A stretch of 54,057 bases of DNA from Gnetum montanum. Its lineage: Eukaryota > Streptophyta > Gnetopsida > Gnetales > Gnetaceae. Made by a program: the position numbers and the translations under genes. Under the pieces are notes generated by a model that saw only the letters and a list, made by a program, of their open reading frames with translations, did no database searches and was not told the origin of the DNA. Positions 11,857-23,640 of this stretch are shown here, piece by piece. The stretch is from the NCBI GenBank assembly GCA_015680685.1, contig MNCI01034664.1, forward strand, positions 254,384-308,440. Direction: 5' to 3'. Position 1 is the first letter of the stretch. Each line of letters starts with the position of its first letter.

Positions 11857-12311
11857 ACATTGAATATGGGAGAACGGGGATTACCTTCCTGTAGCTTTAC
11901 AGGCTTTCAAGCCATATAATTTCTGCTCGGGATAGGGCTCTAGCATAATCCTCGGAATGTTTTCAATCCAATTCTACAGCAACGAACTCCTGCATCGTCG
12001 ACATAAAAACGTTCGTTGGATCTCTTTTGGGTGAAACCAAATTGTACTATTTAGCGTACTTTTTTCAGTTCCCATTTTAGAGGGCATCAAGCGAATTCCT
12101 AAAGCACGCTATGCTTTTTTAGGACATTTGATTTATTTCGTGTTCTCGGTTCATACCAATGAAAACGATTTAAAAAAGAAAAATCAAGTGAATGGTGGGT
12201 GTGTTAGCAATTTAAATGAATATCATATTCTTGGGAACGGAAAGCCTGGAAAAGTCTTAGTTCGTTGGGTAATGTGGTACTCCAAATCTAATTTTATTAT
12301 AAGTAAAAACA

Positions 12312-12317
12312 AATAAA
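12312..12317 (+). terminator. Candidate poly(A) signal AATAAA of the kinesin gene
   Basis: An AATAAA hexamer lies about 455 bases after the stop codon at 11854-11856, in an AT-rich stretch. Plant poly(A) signals are loose, so cleavage could also occur earlier in the 3' region. Confidence 0.3.
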
Positions 12318-12319
12318 GA

Positions 12320-14625
12320 TTGTGTTTTACGTCATTGCTAATGATTTATAATGCCTTTTTTGAACATGGGTATAATAATAATATAAAACTAAGATAACAG
12401 AGTCTTTAATAGATATCGAATTGAAAGGTCAATGCTAATGGACTGAAAATGCGATGTAAAAGATGATTATAAGTGAATTTTAAAATTTGAACAAAGAAAA
12501 TACTTAGTAACTCTATGAAAATAACACTGAAATGATAATAATAGAGATTCTGAAATTGGAATTGAAGGTTTTGTAATCAAATGTTTTTACTAAATTGCAT
12601 TCATATTAAAAGTTCATACAACTATATATAACCAAGCTTAGAATGATGATTGAGCTTCACAGCTCTCAAAGAAATAAGAAGAATTGAAACAATGAAAACA
12701 AAAGCACTTAGTTTACAATAAAGCCTTGAATTTTTGCAACTTGTTGGAGTAGTTTGAAAGAATTGAAACAATGAAAACAAAAGCACTTAGCTTGCTATAG
12801 AGCCTTGAATTTTTGTAGCTTGTTGTAGTAGTTTGAAACAAGGAAAACAAAAGCACTTAGCTTACTAGAGAACCTTGAATTTTTGAAGCTTGTTGGAGTA
12901 GTTTTTCAGCCTACACCTCTAGCTAATAAACTTCTTTCAATAGATCCTCATGTTGGGACTCTGGGACTATCGATAAGCTAAAGAACTCTTTGTGAGGTAA
13001 TCATTTCATAACTAAAATAAGTCTTCTAATTTGTCCAAAAGGAAATCCAAGTGCTAAAGTAATTGATGCCTATCCCTTGAGATTGACATCAATAAAGGCA
13101 CTCTGAGTGTTCTCTAGAAAAGGCCAAAGAAATGTCATTATTTAGTCAAGAGTAGTTGGTTAATCATTATTAAATAACTACAAGAAAGTTCTTCTCTTCT
13201 ATTTTTCTTAAAATATTTAAGTTAAAAACATTTTTAAAAAAGGAATAATAATGATAATTATTGTAGGATCATACTAGTTCATGTTGGGCTGCAATTTGTA
13301 AACACACAATCATTTTAAAAAAATTTTGTGAAGTAAAAGAAGGGTGTTGTGTGTGAGAGGTCCCAGGGTGGTGGTTGTCTTGGGCTCTCCCCATGGTTCG
13401 GGGGCTATGGAACACTTTGAGGCACCCTCGGGTGACTCTCAAGTGTTAGAAAACCCATCCCGGCTTGGTGGTACCCAGACAATGTCGGGGCAACGTTGTT
13501 ACATGTTGCGTCTAGGCTAGTTCAAAGGATAACCTAACCCATGGGCTAAAGAGGCCAGGGTAGCTACTAAACACACTACACTAGCACGGGACTAGATGCA
13601 CTTGGATTCAACACATACTATGTTATGTTGAGTTTTGTTGTTGGGGCCACTAAATCCCATGAATCACACAACATCCGTACCACCACCACCATGTAGGGCT
13701 GCTCATCTGCTACCATTCTTGTAGTGCCATGTAGAGCTTGCCTGTGTGTGCCTCCCTTGACATTGCGATTCCATGAATGTGATTGGCATAGTAAGCAATA
13801 GTGTGGTGCATGGCAGGCCTGACCACTTCTTCATTTAGAATGCACCACCAAACCATGCATGCCACCCTCCTCACCGACACTTGTTGAGAGATTTTAAATA
13901 TAGACATAAAACCAAGTACAAAGATACAACCAAAGTACTTACTTTCATTCATTTGAAAGAATTTATTTAGTTGTATAATGCAAAAATCCTAATGCTCATG
14001 ATGATCTAGAAAGTAAGGATAAAAATAAGTCCACTCCTCAAAAGAAAGGTGGAAAATCACTACACTTAACGATGAAGAAATGTAGACCTTATACGAGGTG
14101 CAACACAAGCAACATCATTGATATTAAGTAAGAAGGCAATACCTTTTATAAACATGAACTCTACACTACCTATAGTGACGACTTAGTTCTTATAAATCTA
14201 GATTTGCATAGGTCTGCTGAATAATCTTTGGTTGTACTATTGGATCTGCAATGAGAAGGAATCCAATTTGTTTTCCAAACTCAGTGTGATAGGGTTTGGT
14301 TTGAAAATACATGGGTTGCTTATGCTTACACACACTCAAGGATTCTGAATCGAGTAGTTTTGGAGAGCATTTGGGTGACCATGAGCATCAATAAAGCAAT
14401 GGAGGTGCTTGGGTTGTAATACCAAAGTTATGAGATGGCAATATCCAAGGGAGACATCTCAAGTAGGATTTCATCTTTGGATTGGATTGCTGCCATCTGT
14501 AATCCTCCATATGTGATGTCAAAGACAAATGAGAAATGCTCATTGCTAACAATTAAAGCTTTGAAAACTATGGTGGGCCTACACAGGAAGGCTCTTAGGA
14601 CAACCATCCATGCTAATAAAATCAT
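12320..14625. other. Intergenic region with unidentified repeats
   Basis: No gene can be supported. It contains the 3-copy tandem repeat listed separately. A block at about 13335-13700 is visibly less AT-rich than its surroundings (ccccatggttcgggggc, cggcttggtggtaccc) and could be a fragment of an unidentified transposon. Open frames of 60-80 codons here (13710-13952 on -, 14428-14656 on both strands) resemble nothing I recognise. Confidence 0.5.
12681..12905 (+). repeat. Three-copy tandem repeat, about 75-79 bp per unit
   Basis: Copies start at about 12681, 12760 and 12833. Each contains aaaacaaaagcacttag, then ccttgaatttttg, then cttgttg(g/t)agtagttt, in that order. The third copy has a slightly different start. 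No coding potential is visible. Confidence 0.85.
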
Positions 14626-15468
14626 TGATGAGATTAACTACTCTACAATATCATAGATGCAATATCATAGCTTAATATATGATGTAGTGGGCTATGGTCA
14701 TGCTTATAAATACTAGCCCACCATCATGTTAAGGGACATGTTTTTGCCAACACTTGGTGAAATTCTTATAGTTTGTTTTTGTAAAGTTAGAGTTAGTTGT
14801 CAATGCCTATAGTGTGGTAACTTATAGTTGTTTGACATCTTTAATTGAGTGGATAGTTTCTAGACCCAATTCATAAATGATAATAACGATCAAGATAATT
14901 CTTTGTCATTGCAACATTTCACATAGAATAAATTTACATTTCCATGTCATTTATTTTTACATTGTTATTTAAATTTTTAAAGCCATTTACTATTCCATTG
15001 TTTATTAGGATGGAAAAAATAAGTACAACTAGTTTTGAGTGTAAAGTGTAATTGTTTGGTAACCCAATAATAGCTTTACTTGATTCACTCAGTCGTAAAG
15101 TTACTTGGTAAGCCTAGTGACAATTACATCAGCCCAAGATGTGTATGGTAAGCCAGGATTGGATACTTATCACTAATAGGTTAGAATAGTTTTATATTTT
15201 CATTTTCCTCAATTAATAGAGCTAATATCAATTTCATTATATTTACCATTAGCATACTTAGAGCTACACAACATCATCTAATCATATATCTCACTAAGAG
15301 TTAAACCATATGTTTTGCACTTTGCTAACTTTAGTGAGAATACAACGACCACAAACTTATTATCAACTTACTAGTAGACTTACATTGTTCATTCATGGAT
15401 TATGATATAGTTGCATGTGAATAATTGTGACTTATATGATTTAGTGTTGGGATTTTCACCACTTGTCT
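14626..15468 (+). repeat. 5' LTR of element D
   Basis: The LTR begins TGATGAG and ends next to the PBS; its 843 bp matches the 842 bp of the right LTR of element B. A TATA box (cttataaata) lies at about 14705. Upstream are decayed palindromes (acaatatcat, gcaatatcat at 14644-14675) equivalent to GCGATATCGC with CG changed to CA or TG. Internal landmarks acttggtaagcc, cctagtgacaa and ccaagatgtgtatgg align with the reverse complement of 39600-39700. Confidence 0.75.
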
Positions 15469-15487
15469 TTGGCACCATTTCTAAGGA
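15469..15487 (+). other. Primer binding site of element D
   Basis: The sequence ttggcaccatttctaagga directly follows the LTR end and aligns with the PBS of element B (TTGGTGCCGTTGCCAAGGA) with transition differences. After the PBS both elements continue with a related leader (gatg, then ctagttat). This is the TGGCGCCGTTGCC class typical of Athila-like elements. Confidence 0.7.
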
Positions 15488-15649
15488 TGGATGAATGTTT
15501 GCTAGTTATTTAATTTGATCATAATTCATTGTATCAAGTATTTTCAAGATCATCTTTTAACACTTAGAATAATATCTTAAAAACACACATACTTAAGCAT
15601 TAATTGACTTAAAATGGATTCTACACATCAAGTGAAATCTCCACTTGCA

Positions 15650-17560
15650 ATTAACCTTAATGAAAATAATGACAGAAACTATAATGAAGAAAATTGAAGT
15701 GGACCATTGTAAACTAGAATATCATATGCTTTTACTGATTCTTATTACCCTCATTTTACATTCATTTTTCATGATGATGAATAGTTTAGATTGAGAGACT
15801 TACAAGGCAACATTGTCTTGCCACTAGAACATTTAGTACTATGTATACTCCAAGTAGCTTTACTGAGATCAAGTCTTGACCATGTATAGGAAGGATACCA
15901 AGTAACCAAGAACATGATAAGACCATATGGGCTAATAAAGGCTTAAGCTAGTAGAGATGTTATCATGGCAATAAGATATGAACAAGAGAAAGGAAGAAGA
16001 GCACCATAGATAATCATTCTTATAGAAAAGAAAGATATGCTACACAAAGATGAGAAGCCTCATTACCCTCATAAATCTAATTCCCATTCACCTATGTTAT
16101 ATATGGAAGATTCTATGAAGACAAAGTTACATTCAACTCTAGCAAAGACTATGAAAAGAGATGAGATAGTCTTAGACTTGGAAGGAATTCAAAGCCTAAG
16201 ATCTCTAGTAGATCTAGAAGGAATAAATCAAGGATTTATAAAAGAAGAACCAACAAGCATTACTCTCTAAGTCCTTCATCCTCTTCATCACACTCATTAA
16301 CAAACTCTAACAAGGAAGAACAAAGGCCAAGGAATAATGATAGGAATAGAAAAGAAGGAATCATGACAAACATATTGATAGAAGAAGACATCCTAATGAC
16401 AAAGAAGATGAAGAACACAAGGAAAGGAAATCAAGACATAAGAAAAGAGAATGTTATGAGCATTAGAGGAGTCATTACTATAATAGAAACTATGAATCCA
16501 AAGACTATGAAGAACCTGTATTGGCCACTTGAAGCATGATTTATATTAGAGAAGCACTACACATTCCAAGTTAACATTTAAGGAATGGTCACATCAATCA
16601 ACTTAATATGAATAACATTCCAAAGTTTAAAGGAGGATATAATGCAAATCCATAGCATTACCTTCAAGCATTCCATGATGCCTACATCCTACTAAACATA
16701 GAAAATGATTGGTAGAAATTAAATTCGTATCCAAAAACACTCATCAAAAAAGAAAAGAGCTTATAAAGATCCTTATAACCAAAATCTATTAGAAGATGAA
16801 GTACCATAGTAGAGCTCTTTAATTATTAATATCAAACATATTCAAGGATATCAACCTTGAGAAAACAAGTCCAAGGATGAAAACAAGGGACACATGAATC
16901 CCTTGATGCAGCAATGGGCAGGTATTATTCATTATTACACTGATGTCGAGGCCATAGATTTTCTCAAAGGAAACAACTATGACACATAATTGATGGGTTA
17001 AGAAATAAAACTAGAGAGACCCTTCACATTTATGCCCATGGAAGATTATTAGAAATGAAAGCCCATCAAATCCAATGATTATTGGATCAAGTTACAAAAG
17101 AATAAGATGAGTTATAGAGAGTTAGCTAAAGAATATAATTGAGGTCCTTCTCTAAGAAAAAGAGTTGTAAGAATTTGTAAAACATAAAAGGAGGGGTGAA
17201 TGGAAGATGTGATTCAATAAAAATATCTATCCATATAAAAATAAATTATCGACGTTACAGCCAAGATAGAGAAAATGTGGAACTTTATAGATGAAAAGTT
17301 TGTAACAGTACTAAAGATAGTAGAAGAGAAAATTGAATAGAGATTTACTAGAAATAAGGACAAGAAAAAGAAGAGGGATAATGGACATGAAAAATACAAG
17401 AACAAAGAAAAAATTATTGTAGTAGATGAGGCTATGGATTCCAACTCTAAAGATGAGAATGGATGTTATGTATGTCAATATGATCATCCCAAGGGATGGT
17501 GTCCTATCATGACTCTTACACAAGAATCCAAGACATAGGTAATCAATCTAAAATTTGTCA
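15650..17560 (+). pseudogene. gag of element D (nonsense-riddled)
   Basis: The clearest part, at about 16985-17105, reads HIIDGLRNKTRETL, followed by an alanine/histidine stretch and KAHQIQ. It matches the element B gag segment YHIIDGLHNETRETL. Downstream, at about 17460-17510, is CYVCQYDHPKGWCPI, a knuckle-like motif that B has as CNICLYDHPKGQCPI. A proline/tyrosine-rich tail follows (about 17575-17700). Upstream frames such as 16037-16270 are charged and probably also gag-derived, but they are too degraded to be sure. Capsid/nucleocapsid role is inferred from position and motif. Confidence 0.7.
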
Positions 17561-17989
17561 AAAATAAAATGCCTAGAATATTACCGTATCCACAAGGTAA
17601 TTACAAACAACCCTACTATCCTAGTGAGGCTTATCCTTAACCACAAGAGTAATATTAGTAGTAGTGACAACAACCATAGTTATGGGTGATGTCACTCCTA
17701 AGGTAAAAATATCCATATCAATAACCAGATTCTTATAGATACTATGTCCAACATTCCATATCTCTAGGTAGTACCTATGTCCATGCTTCTTCTCACTAAA
17801 GTCTAGTTGAATATCATAGGCCTACAACCTCATGCATAGAATCCCAACCTTACATATCTTAATTAGCTGCAACCCACTCTCATCAAATTCATAATCCCTT
17901 ACCACTAGTATCACCACTAGATATGCAAGGAGAACTGCTAACACAAGCTTAATAGAAATGTAACATTTGATTAGAGTTGGTAGACTAAT

Positions 17990-19890
17990 CCATTGTTGTT
18001 CCACTTGGATAAGTGAAAGATGTGGTAGCTAATTTAAGTGGCTAGTCCTATCGTGTAGACTTCTTATTCATTAATGTGAAGAAGAATAAGGGAGAATTCC
18101 CTATAATTATGGGAAAGACATAGCTTAGCATATTTGATGATAAGCTTGGAATTGGAGATTTATCCATGAAAATATCCAAGGAAGATGAGACTGCAATCAT
18201 TTAATGATGAAGAGTTCCATGCATTGCATACAATGATAATGGATGCAATTGTATGCATAAGGTCTAGATAAAAAGGAAAGATAACATCCTAGCATGCAAA
18301 GTATGTGTTGAGGATATGTGTGTGAAATAATGTTTGTATGCAACAACCATGAAGTAAGAAAATACTTAGTAGTGCACTAATGAAATAGGATCTAAGTTAA
18401 ATATATGCATATAATTAGTTGAGAAGATCAAAAGTGCCTATGTGAAGGAAACTAACAAGATAGAATAAATATGAAGACAACTATCCTACACTAAGTTTCA
18501 ACAAGATGATATTGAATATAGAGAGCCTCTAGAGCTCAAAACATTATTAGGTACCTTAGAATATGTTTTTTTAAATAATGAAAAACTGGTTATCATAAAT
18601 ATCAATCTTGATAAAAAAAAATAGAAACAAAGATAACTAGAAGTTGTAAATAGATAGCTGACTACATTCTCATGGTTGTATGTTAGGATCACAAGTATAG
18701 ATCCAAAAATCTACTAACATCGTATCTATATAGATCTAGTTGTTAAACCATGGTGTTAATCTTAACAAAGATTGAACCCAAAGCTCATAGAGGTTATCAA
18801 ATAAGAATTGAAAAAACTATTGAAAGTAGGATTCATCTACTCCATTATAGACAATGAATGAATTAGCCCATTGGTCATTATTTTAGAGAAATGTAGTAAG
18901 TTGAGGGTTTGTATAGACTTCAGGCTATTGAAGTGGAAACATATAAAGACCATTCTTCTTTGTCATTTGTTAATCAAGACTTGGATACTATTGCAAGACA
19001 CTAGTATAGCTTTACGTATGGGTATAAAAAATACAACCAAATTGTATCAAATTATAAGACTAGAATAAAACTATGTTTACCAACCCATGGAAAATGTTTG
19101 CATATAGACAAATGCCATTTTGTCTATGTAATGCTCTAGTAACGTTTCAAAGACTTGTACTTAGTATCTTCTAAAAATAGATTGGTAATAGAGTCAAAGT
19201 GTTCATGGATAATTTCTTTACTTTTGGATTTGAGTTTGAGTAAGCTTTGGATTATTTAAAGTAGGTTTCCAAAAGATGTATGGAAACAAATTTAAAGATC
19301 AATTAACAAAAGAGCTATTTAACAGTCTAGGAAGACATAGTTCTAGGATATAAGGTATCATTGAAAGGAATAGAGGTAGATCTTGATAAGTTAAGATTCA
19401 TCTAGAATATTACCTAGAGGCCACAAACAACTAAGGATGTTAGATCATTTCTTGATCACACTAGATATTATAGAAGATACATTATGAAATTTTCAAAGAT
19501 GTAAAACCACTAGTGAAATTAACAAAGAAAGATGCACCATTTCATTGGTTAGAAGAATGTTAAAATGCATTTGAAAGCTTGAAACAAAATCTAATATAGA
19601 TACCAATCCTTAGAGCTCTAGATTAGTCGAGGCCTTTTTACATTATGACAAATGTTTTCAACTATGTGCTAAGGGCCATACTTACTCAACTAGATGATAA
19701 GAAAAGGACCTATTACATACATTAGGCTAGTTGAAGCATTACAAGAGCACAACTTAACTATATTACAATAGAAGAGTTTATAGCTATGGTATATACACTT
19801 GAAAAATTTAGACATTATGTGCTTGGGTATTCAATTTATGTTTACATTGGCCATAGTGTAATTAGATTCTTGATGAATACACTATTGATT
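17990..19890 (+). pseudogene. pol of element D (protease, reverse transcriptase, RNase H remnants)
   Basis: Protease-like text lies at about 18050-18200 (FINVKKNKGEFPIIMGKT). RT follows from about 18780: KLRVCIDFRLL at 18900, FAYRQMPFCLCNA at about 19100, then VFMDNF at about 19200, where the family has MDD, so the second catalytic Asp is Asn. IVLGYKVSLKGIEVDLDKL and RSFLDHTRYYRRYI come next. RNase H follows at 19520-19885 (KLTKKDAPFHWLEEC, TQLDDKKRTYYIH, EFIAMVYTLEKFRHYVLGY). Frames shift several times and stops are frequent, so this is non-functional. Integrase is absent. Confidence 0.8.
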
Positions 19891-19899
19891 AGCCTAAGT

Positions 19900-20830
19900 G
19901 TCATGTTGGTGATAACTTTGGAATACAGTTGTTTCCTTGTTTCTTTCCTAACAACAAGAAATTAATGGTGGGAAAAGCTCTACTTAACACCAACATTTAT
20001 TTCCTCCTTGCAATGAAAACCACAAGGCTGAGAGCTCTTTCTAAAGTCAAGTTTAGGTGTTTGCTAGTTTTTGGAAACACCAATGCCAGGATACCTCTAA
20101 ATAAACTTAGCAATTATAGAGAACTATGTGTGTTAAGCTAACATTTATTTTATATTTAATACTATTACATTGTAAGAGTTTAATAGCTAATTGTAATTTT
20201 ATGAAAAAGATCCAGCCCCTTTTTACCCTATTATGTGAGCAAAAAAATTTCCAACTATATCAAGGCTAGTTAGTATACATAATCTTGGTCATGTGCTACC
20301 TATACTAATCATCCTTTTATCTAATGCTTACGTGCAATTCAAAAAATCTATTACCAATCTTCCCTAGAGACAAATTCTATGAGAAATATTGTAAATAGAG
20401 TGAGATACAATGGGTTTTAAAAAGTATAATAATAAAATTGCATACAATCTTAAATATTGAGATGAGCTATTATTGACATGAGTAAACACTTTGGAAAATA
20501 AAGCTATTTAAATCAGTCAATAATACCAAAATTTGTTAAAACCTTGGCTCAAAAAAGCAATCAAACAATTCCAAGAGATGAACTATAAGACACACTATGA
20601 TCTTGATTATTAGCTAAGAAACTATAACAAAGTAGGAAGATAAAAATAACTCATTGAATAAAAGTAAATGAGCTAAATCAAATTCAAACTTTTAGAATGC
20701 CATTGTACACAAATATTCTAATAGTTAATCCCTCCTAGCTTCCCACCTTTCTAGATGATCCCTAAACAAATTTTCTTTAGGCTTTATATAGCATCCTTTG
20801 GTAGTTACAATCATCATAAGAGCTTAAAGC
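19900..20830. other. AT-rich stretch without recognised gene
   Basis: The stretch sits between the truncated end of element D and the - strand decayed ORF. One 70-codon frame at 19929-20141 has no family I recognise. No LTR or terminal repeat could be placed. Confidence 0.4.
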
Positions 20831-20839
20831 TATAGTTGC

Positions 20840-23640
20840 CTCACGTTCTCCTCATATAACTGTAAATTGTTAGACAATTATTTAGCCTCTAGATAAATTC
20901 TTTTCATCTTATGACTATGGAATCCTTCTACTAATAATTTTTGTGTTAGTTTCTCATGATTGAGAAGAACTTTAATGGCTTAATTCATTATATCTAGTTC
21001 TATGCTATTAAGCCCTTTGAGAATGTCCTCAACTCCTAACCTACCTAAATCTGATTTTATTATTGAATTGGTTATTTCTATTAGCATAGCTCCTATATTG
21101 AAATAAGCCTATTCCAAATCAAGCTTATTTTTATTAGTTTCACCCATAATTCTTGTAGCTAGCATCATCATTATATCTAAGAACCCTTGTTTATATGATG
21201 GCAATACTTCTTTTTTCACTCTAGCTAGGTTATATAACTCTTAGGCTCTTCTCTCCATTTCCATAAAAATAGCCTGTTTCCCCTTGATTTCCATAATTTC
21301 TTCTTTAGTTTCTTATATCCATTCTTTGTTGTAATTAACTTTAGTGATTACATCTTTTAAGTTTTATTGAGCTAGGTAAGAATAACCTAGGACTTTTTCT
21401 TTCTTGTTATGTTCTAATTTTGAATTAGTAATGGCTAATATTTCTTTCATCTAAGCTGCTTCTTTATCCTTATTTTATAACAATGATTCCTCTATGGTTA
21501 CCATTTCTTTTAGCTCTTCATTTTCTTCTCTTAAGCCTTTCATTTCTTTCTACAGCTTGGATGTCTCCTATTCATTTTGTAATAGAAACTATTTAAGTTT
21601 GGCTATTTGACTATCAGTTATTTGTTCCATATCCTTAATTAGAGTAGCTATGGTTTCTAGTACGTCTTCATGTAACATCATAAGCTCCTACTTCTCTATT
21701 TTTGGGTTATCTTCTTTATATTGGAAGATAACGCTGGCTTCTATTTCTGGCTCAATGGGAAGCTTTTGGCTCAATATAATTCTTCCTTCCTTTTCTTTAA
21801 TCTTAAAAGATCATGCTACTTCTTTCATCAAGTATCCTAAATGGAAATTGAGAATAGTAAGAGTAGATGATGAAATTTCTCCTTCCTTCTACTATTATTC
21901 TTGTAGTTATAGCTTTGTTAGTCTCTACTACTCCAATAGCTACTATTGTTGTAGCTCTTTTAAGCTTTGTTAATATTGTACCTACTATTGTTGGAGCTCT
22001 TTCTTGGCCTTGGATTACTTAACTTTGGCTTTCCTTATGGCTTTGACTCTTGCATATTTAGCTTTATTAGGAGGAAACCTTTCCTTAAGCATTGTATATT
22101 CTAGTTCTAGTAGGGTCCATGAAAAATAATTTTCTTCCATTTGAGCTAAGTGTTCTTCTGAGAAGTTTCTTGCCAAAAGATGGTCCCTATCTTTTAATTA
22201 TCTACACACTTAAAAAAATAACTAGGGCATCACAATATATGACTAATAACTTCATCAATAGGCTCTTCTTTAGCTGTGCTAGAGCTTCATGTTTGGCTTG
22301 ATTAACTTCCCTATCAATTGTCATAAGATAGACTACATTAGTATCATCTAGCTAATGGACCTTTTTATTCTTGGAAATGGAGTATATTCTCTTTAGATCT
22401 AGGGGAAAGCTACATTGTTCCCTGTACATTCTCACCATTGCTCTTAAATGCCCTGAATTGATGAATTTCCAAAAGCCAAATTTTAGAGGGAAAACCTCCT
22501 TATGCTTGTAGTCATGTCATAGAGGACTTTTTTACATCTGATGCCCCACCTTTAAGGCTACTAAATAAGGAGTCACAAAACTTAATAACTTGAAGGCCTT
22601 CCCTTCAAAACTTGCTATGAGGATTTGGGTGTAGCGAGCATGTAGAAAGACAATCCCATGACACTTACTCCTTATTTTGTTAATAAAATGTTGATCAATC
22701 CTTGGTGAAAAAGCTCCTAAAATCAACTTGATTAAATGGAAATAATTACAATTCATCAAAAAATCTAGAGCATGTGCATTGAAGTAGCTTCTTTGGTAGA
22801 CAATTGGGAAGAAGTCGTAAGAGTGCTCCTTTAGACAAGATCTTCTTTGTGATGTGTAGTTAATAAAATTTGGGGCTATTATTTTAGGTTTAGGAACCTT
22901 GCTTAAAAAACAATCTAACAAAAATGAGTGAAGACTCCATTAAGCCCCTTGCTCACCAATTTCTGAAAGGCTCTACTACAATGCATCATTCATATATTGA
23001 ACATAAAAGAAATGCCTTTTATTTTCCAAAGCTACAGCAAGCCCAAACATGATAGTCAGAAACTAAATTAATTTAAAACCTAGAACAGAAATTTAAAGAT
23101 GAAATAAAAATCCTATGAGCGAAACTGGGCTCTAAAGCCTTCAGAATGACATTCTTATATCCCTATGCCTTCTCTAGATTAGCTAGCAATAGCTTGATGG
23201 CTTTTCTAGAATTGGGATGGTTTCAAAAATTTCCACTCAGCACATCCTAATTGAACTGATGAGCTTCTATCTTCATAATACCTAGTTCAACTAATCCATA
23301 GAGCTTGTATGCTTTATTGACGTTGATGTCGATATAGCACTATGAACTTCCCCTAAAATCACACCTTGTCTTTTTCATATATTGTTTCTACTATTAGGTG
23401 GTTTAGAACATCTATGATGAAGTTTGCTCTGGGCTTGAAACCTAGCTTATGGAGCCATGTTTTCTCATATATTTCTTGTCATTCTTCCATCAATTTTGTA
23501 GACTAAAGGCTTGATTTCTCTATTAAATCATCATCTTCATCAAAGTTAAACAAGTCCACCTCTTCTACTTTTAGCTCTAAACGCACAACATCGATCAATT
23601 GTCAAAGTTGATAGATGTTTAAATTGAACTACTACAACTA
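20840..23640 (-). pseudogene. Long decayed ORF of unknown family (acidic N-terminus, long coiled coil)
   Basis: Read from about 23640 down to 20840 on -, the stretch gives long coherent segments separated mainly by stop codons. An acidic start (EVDLFNFDEDDDLIEKSS) is followed by KTWLHKLGFKPRANFIIDVL, a 129-codon open stretch at 22532-22921, and KEVFPLKFGFWKFINSGHL. A Lys/Glu-rich helical tail ends it (EIMEIKGKQAIFMEMERRA, then GETNKNKLDLEQAYFNIG). I do not recognise the family. Its layout, a globular N-terminal part followed by a coiled coil, resembles ORF3 of elements B and C, but no clear sequence match was seen. A transposon accessory ORF is the likeliest origin. Confidence 0.45.

Larger units (their letters stand above)
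14626..19900 (+). mobile_element. Element D: decayed Athila/Tat-like Ty3-gypsy retrotransposon, 3' truncated
   Basis: The element runs 5' LTR (14626-15468), PBS (15469-15487), gag, protease, RT and RNase H on +. The order PR-RT-RH and the RT-RH wording (VFMDNF, GIEVD, NYITIEEFIAMVYTLEKFRHY) match the Athila/Tat branch of Ty3-gypsy elements. Reading frames are broken by many stop codons, mostly explicable by C-to-T or G-to-A changes. No integrase or 3' LTR follows, so the 3' part is lost after about 19890. Its LTR length, PBS and gag match element B, so the two belong to one lineage. Confidence 0.8.

Noticed and set aside
14435-14656. 73-codon open frame next to the element D LTR, as a gene
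   Set aside because: It runs into the LTR start, both strands are open over the same stretch, and no family is recognisable.
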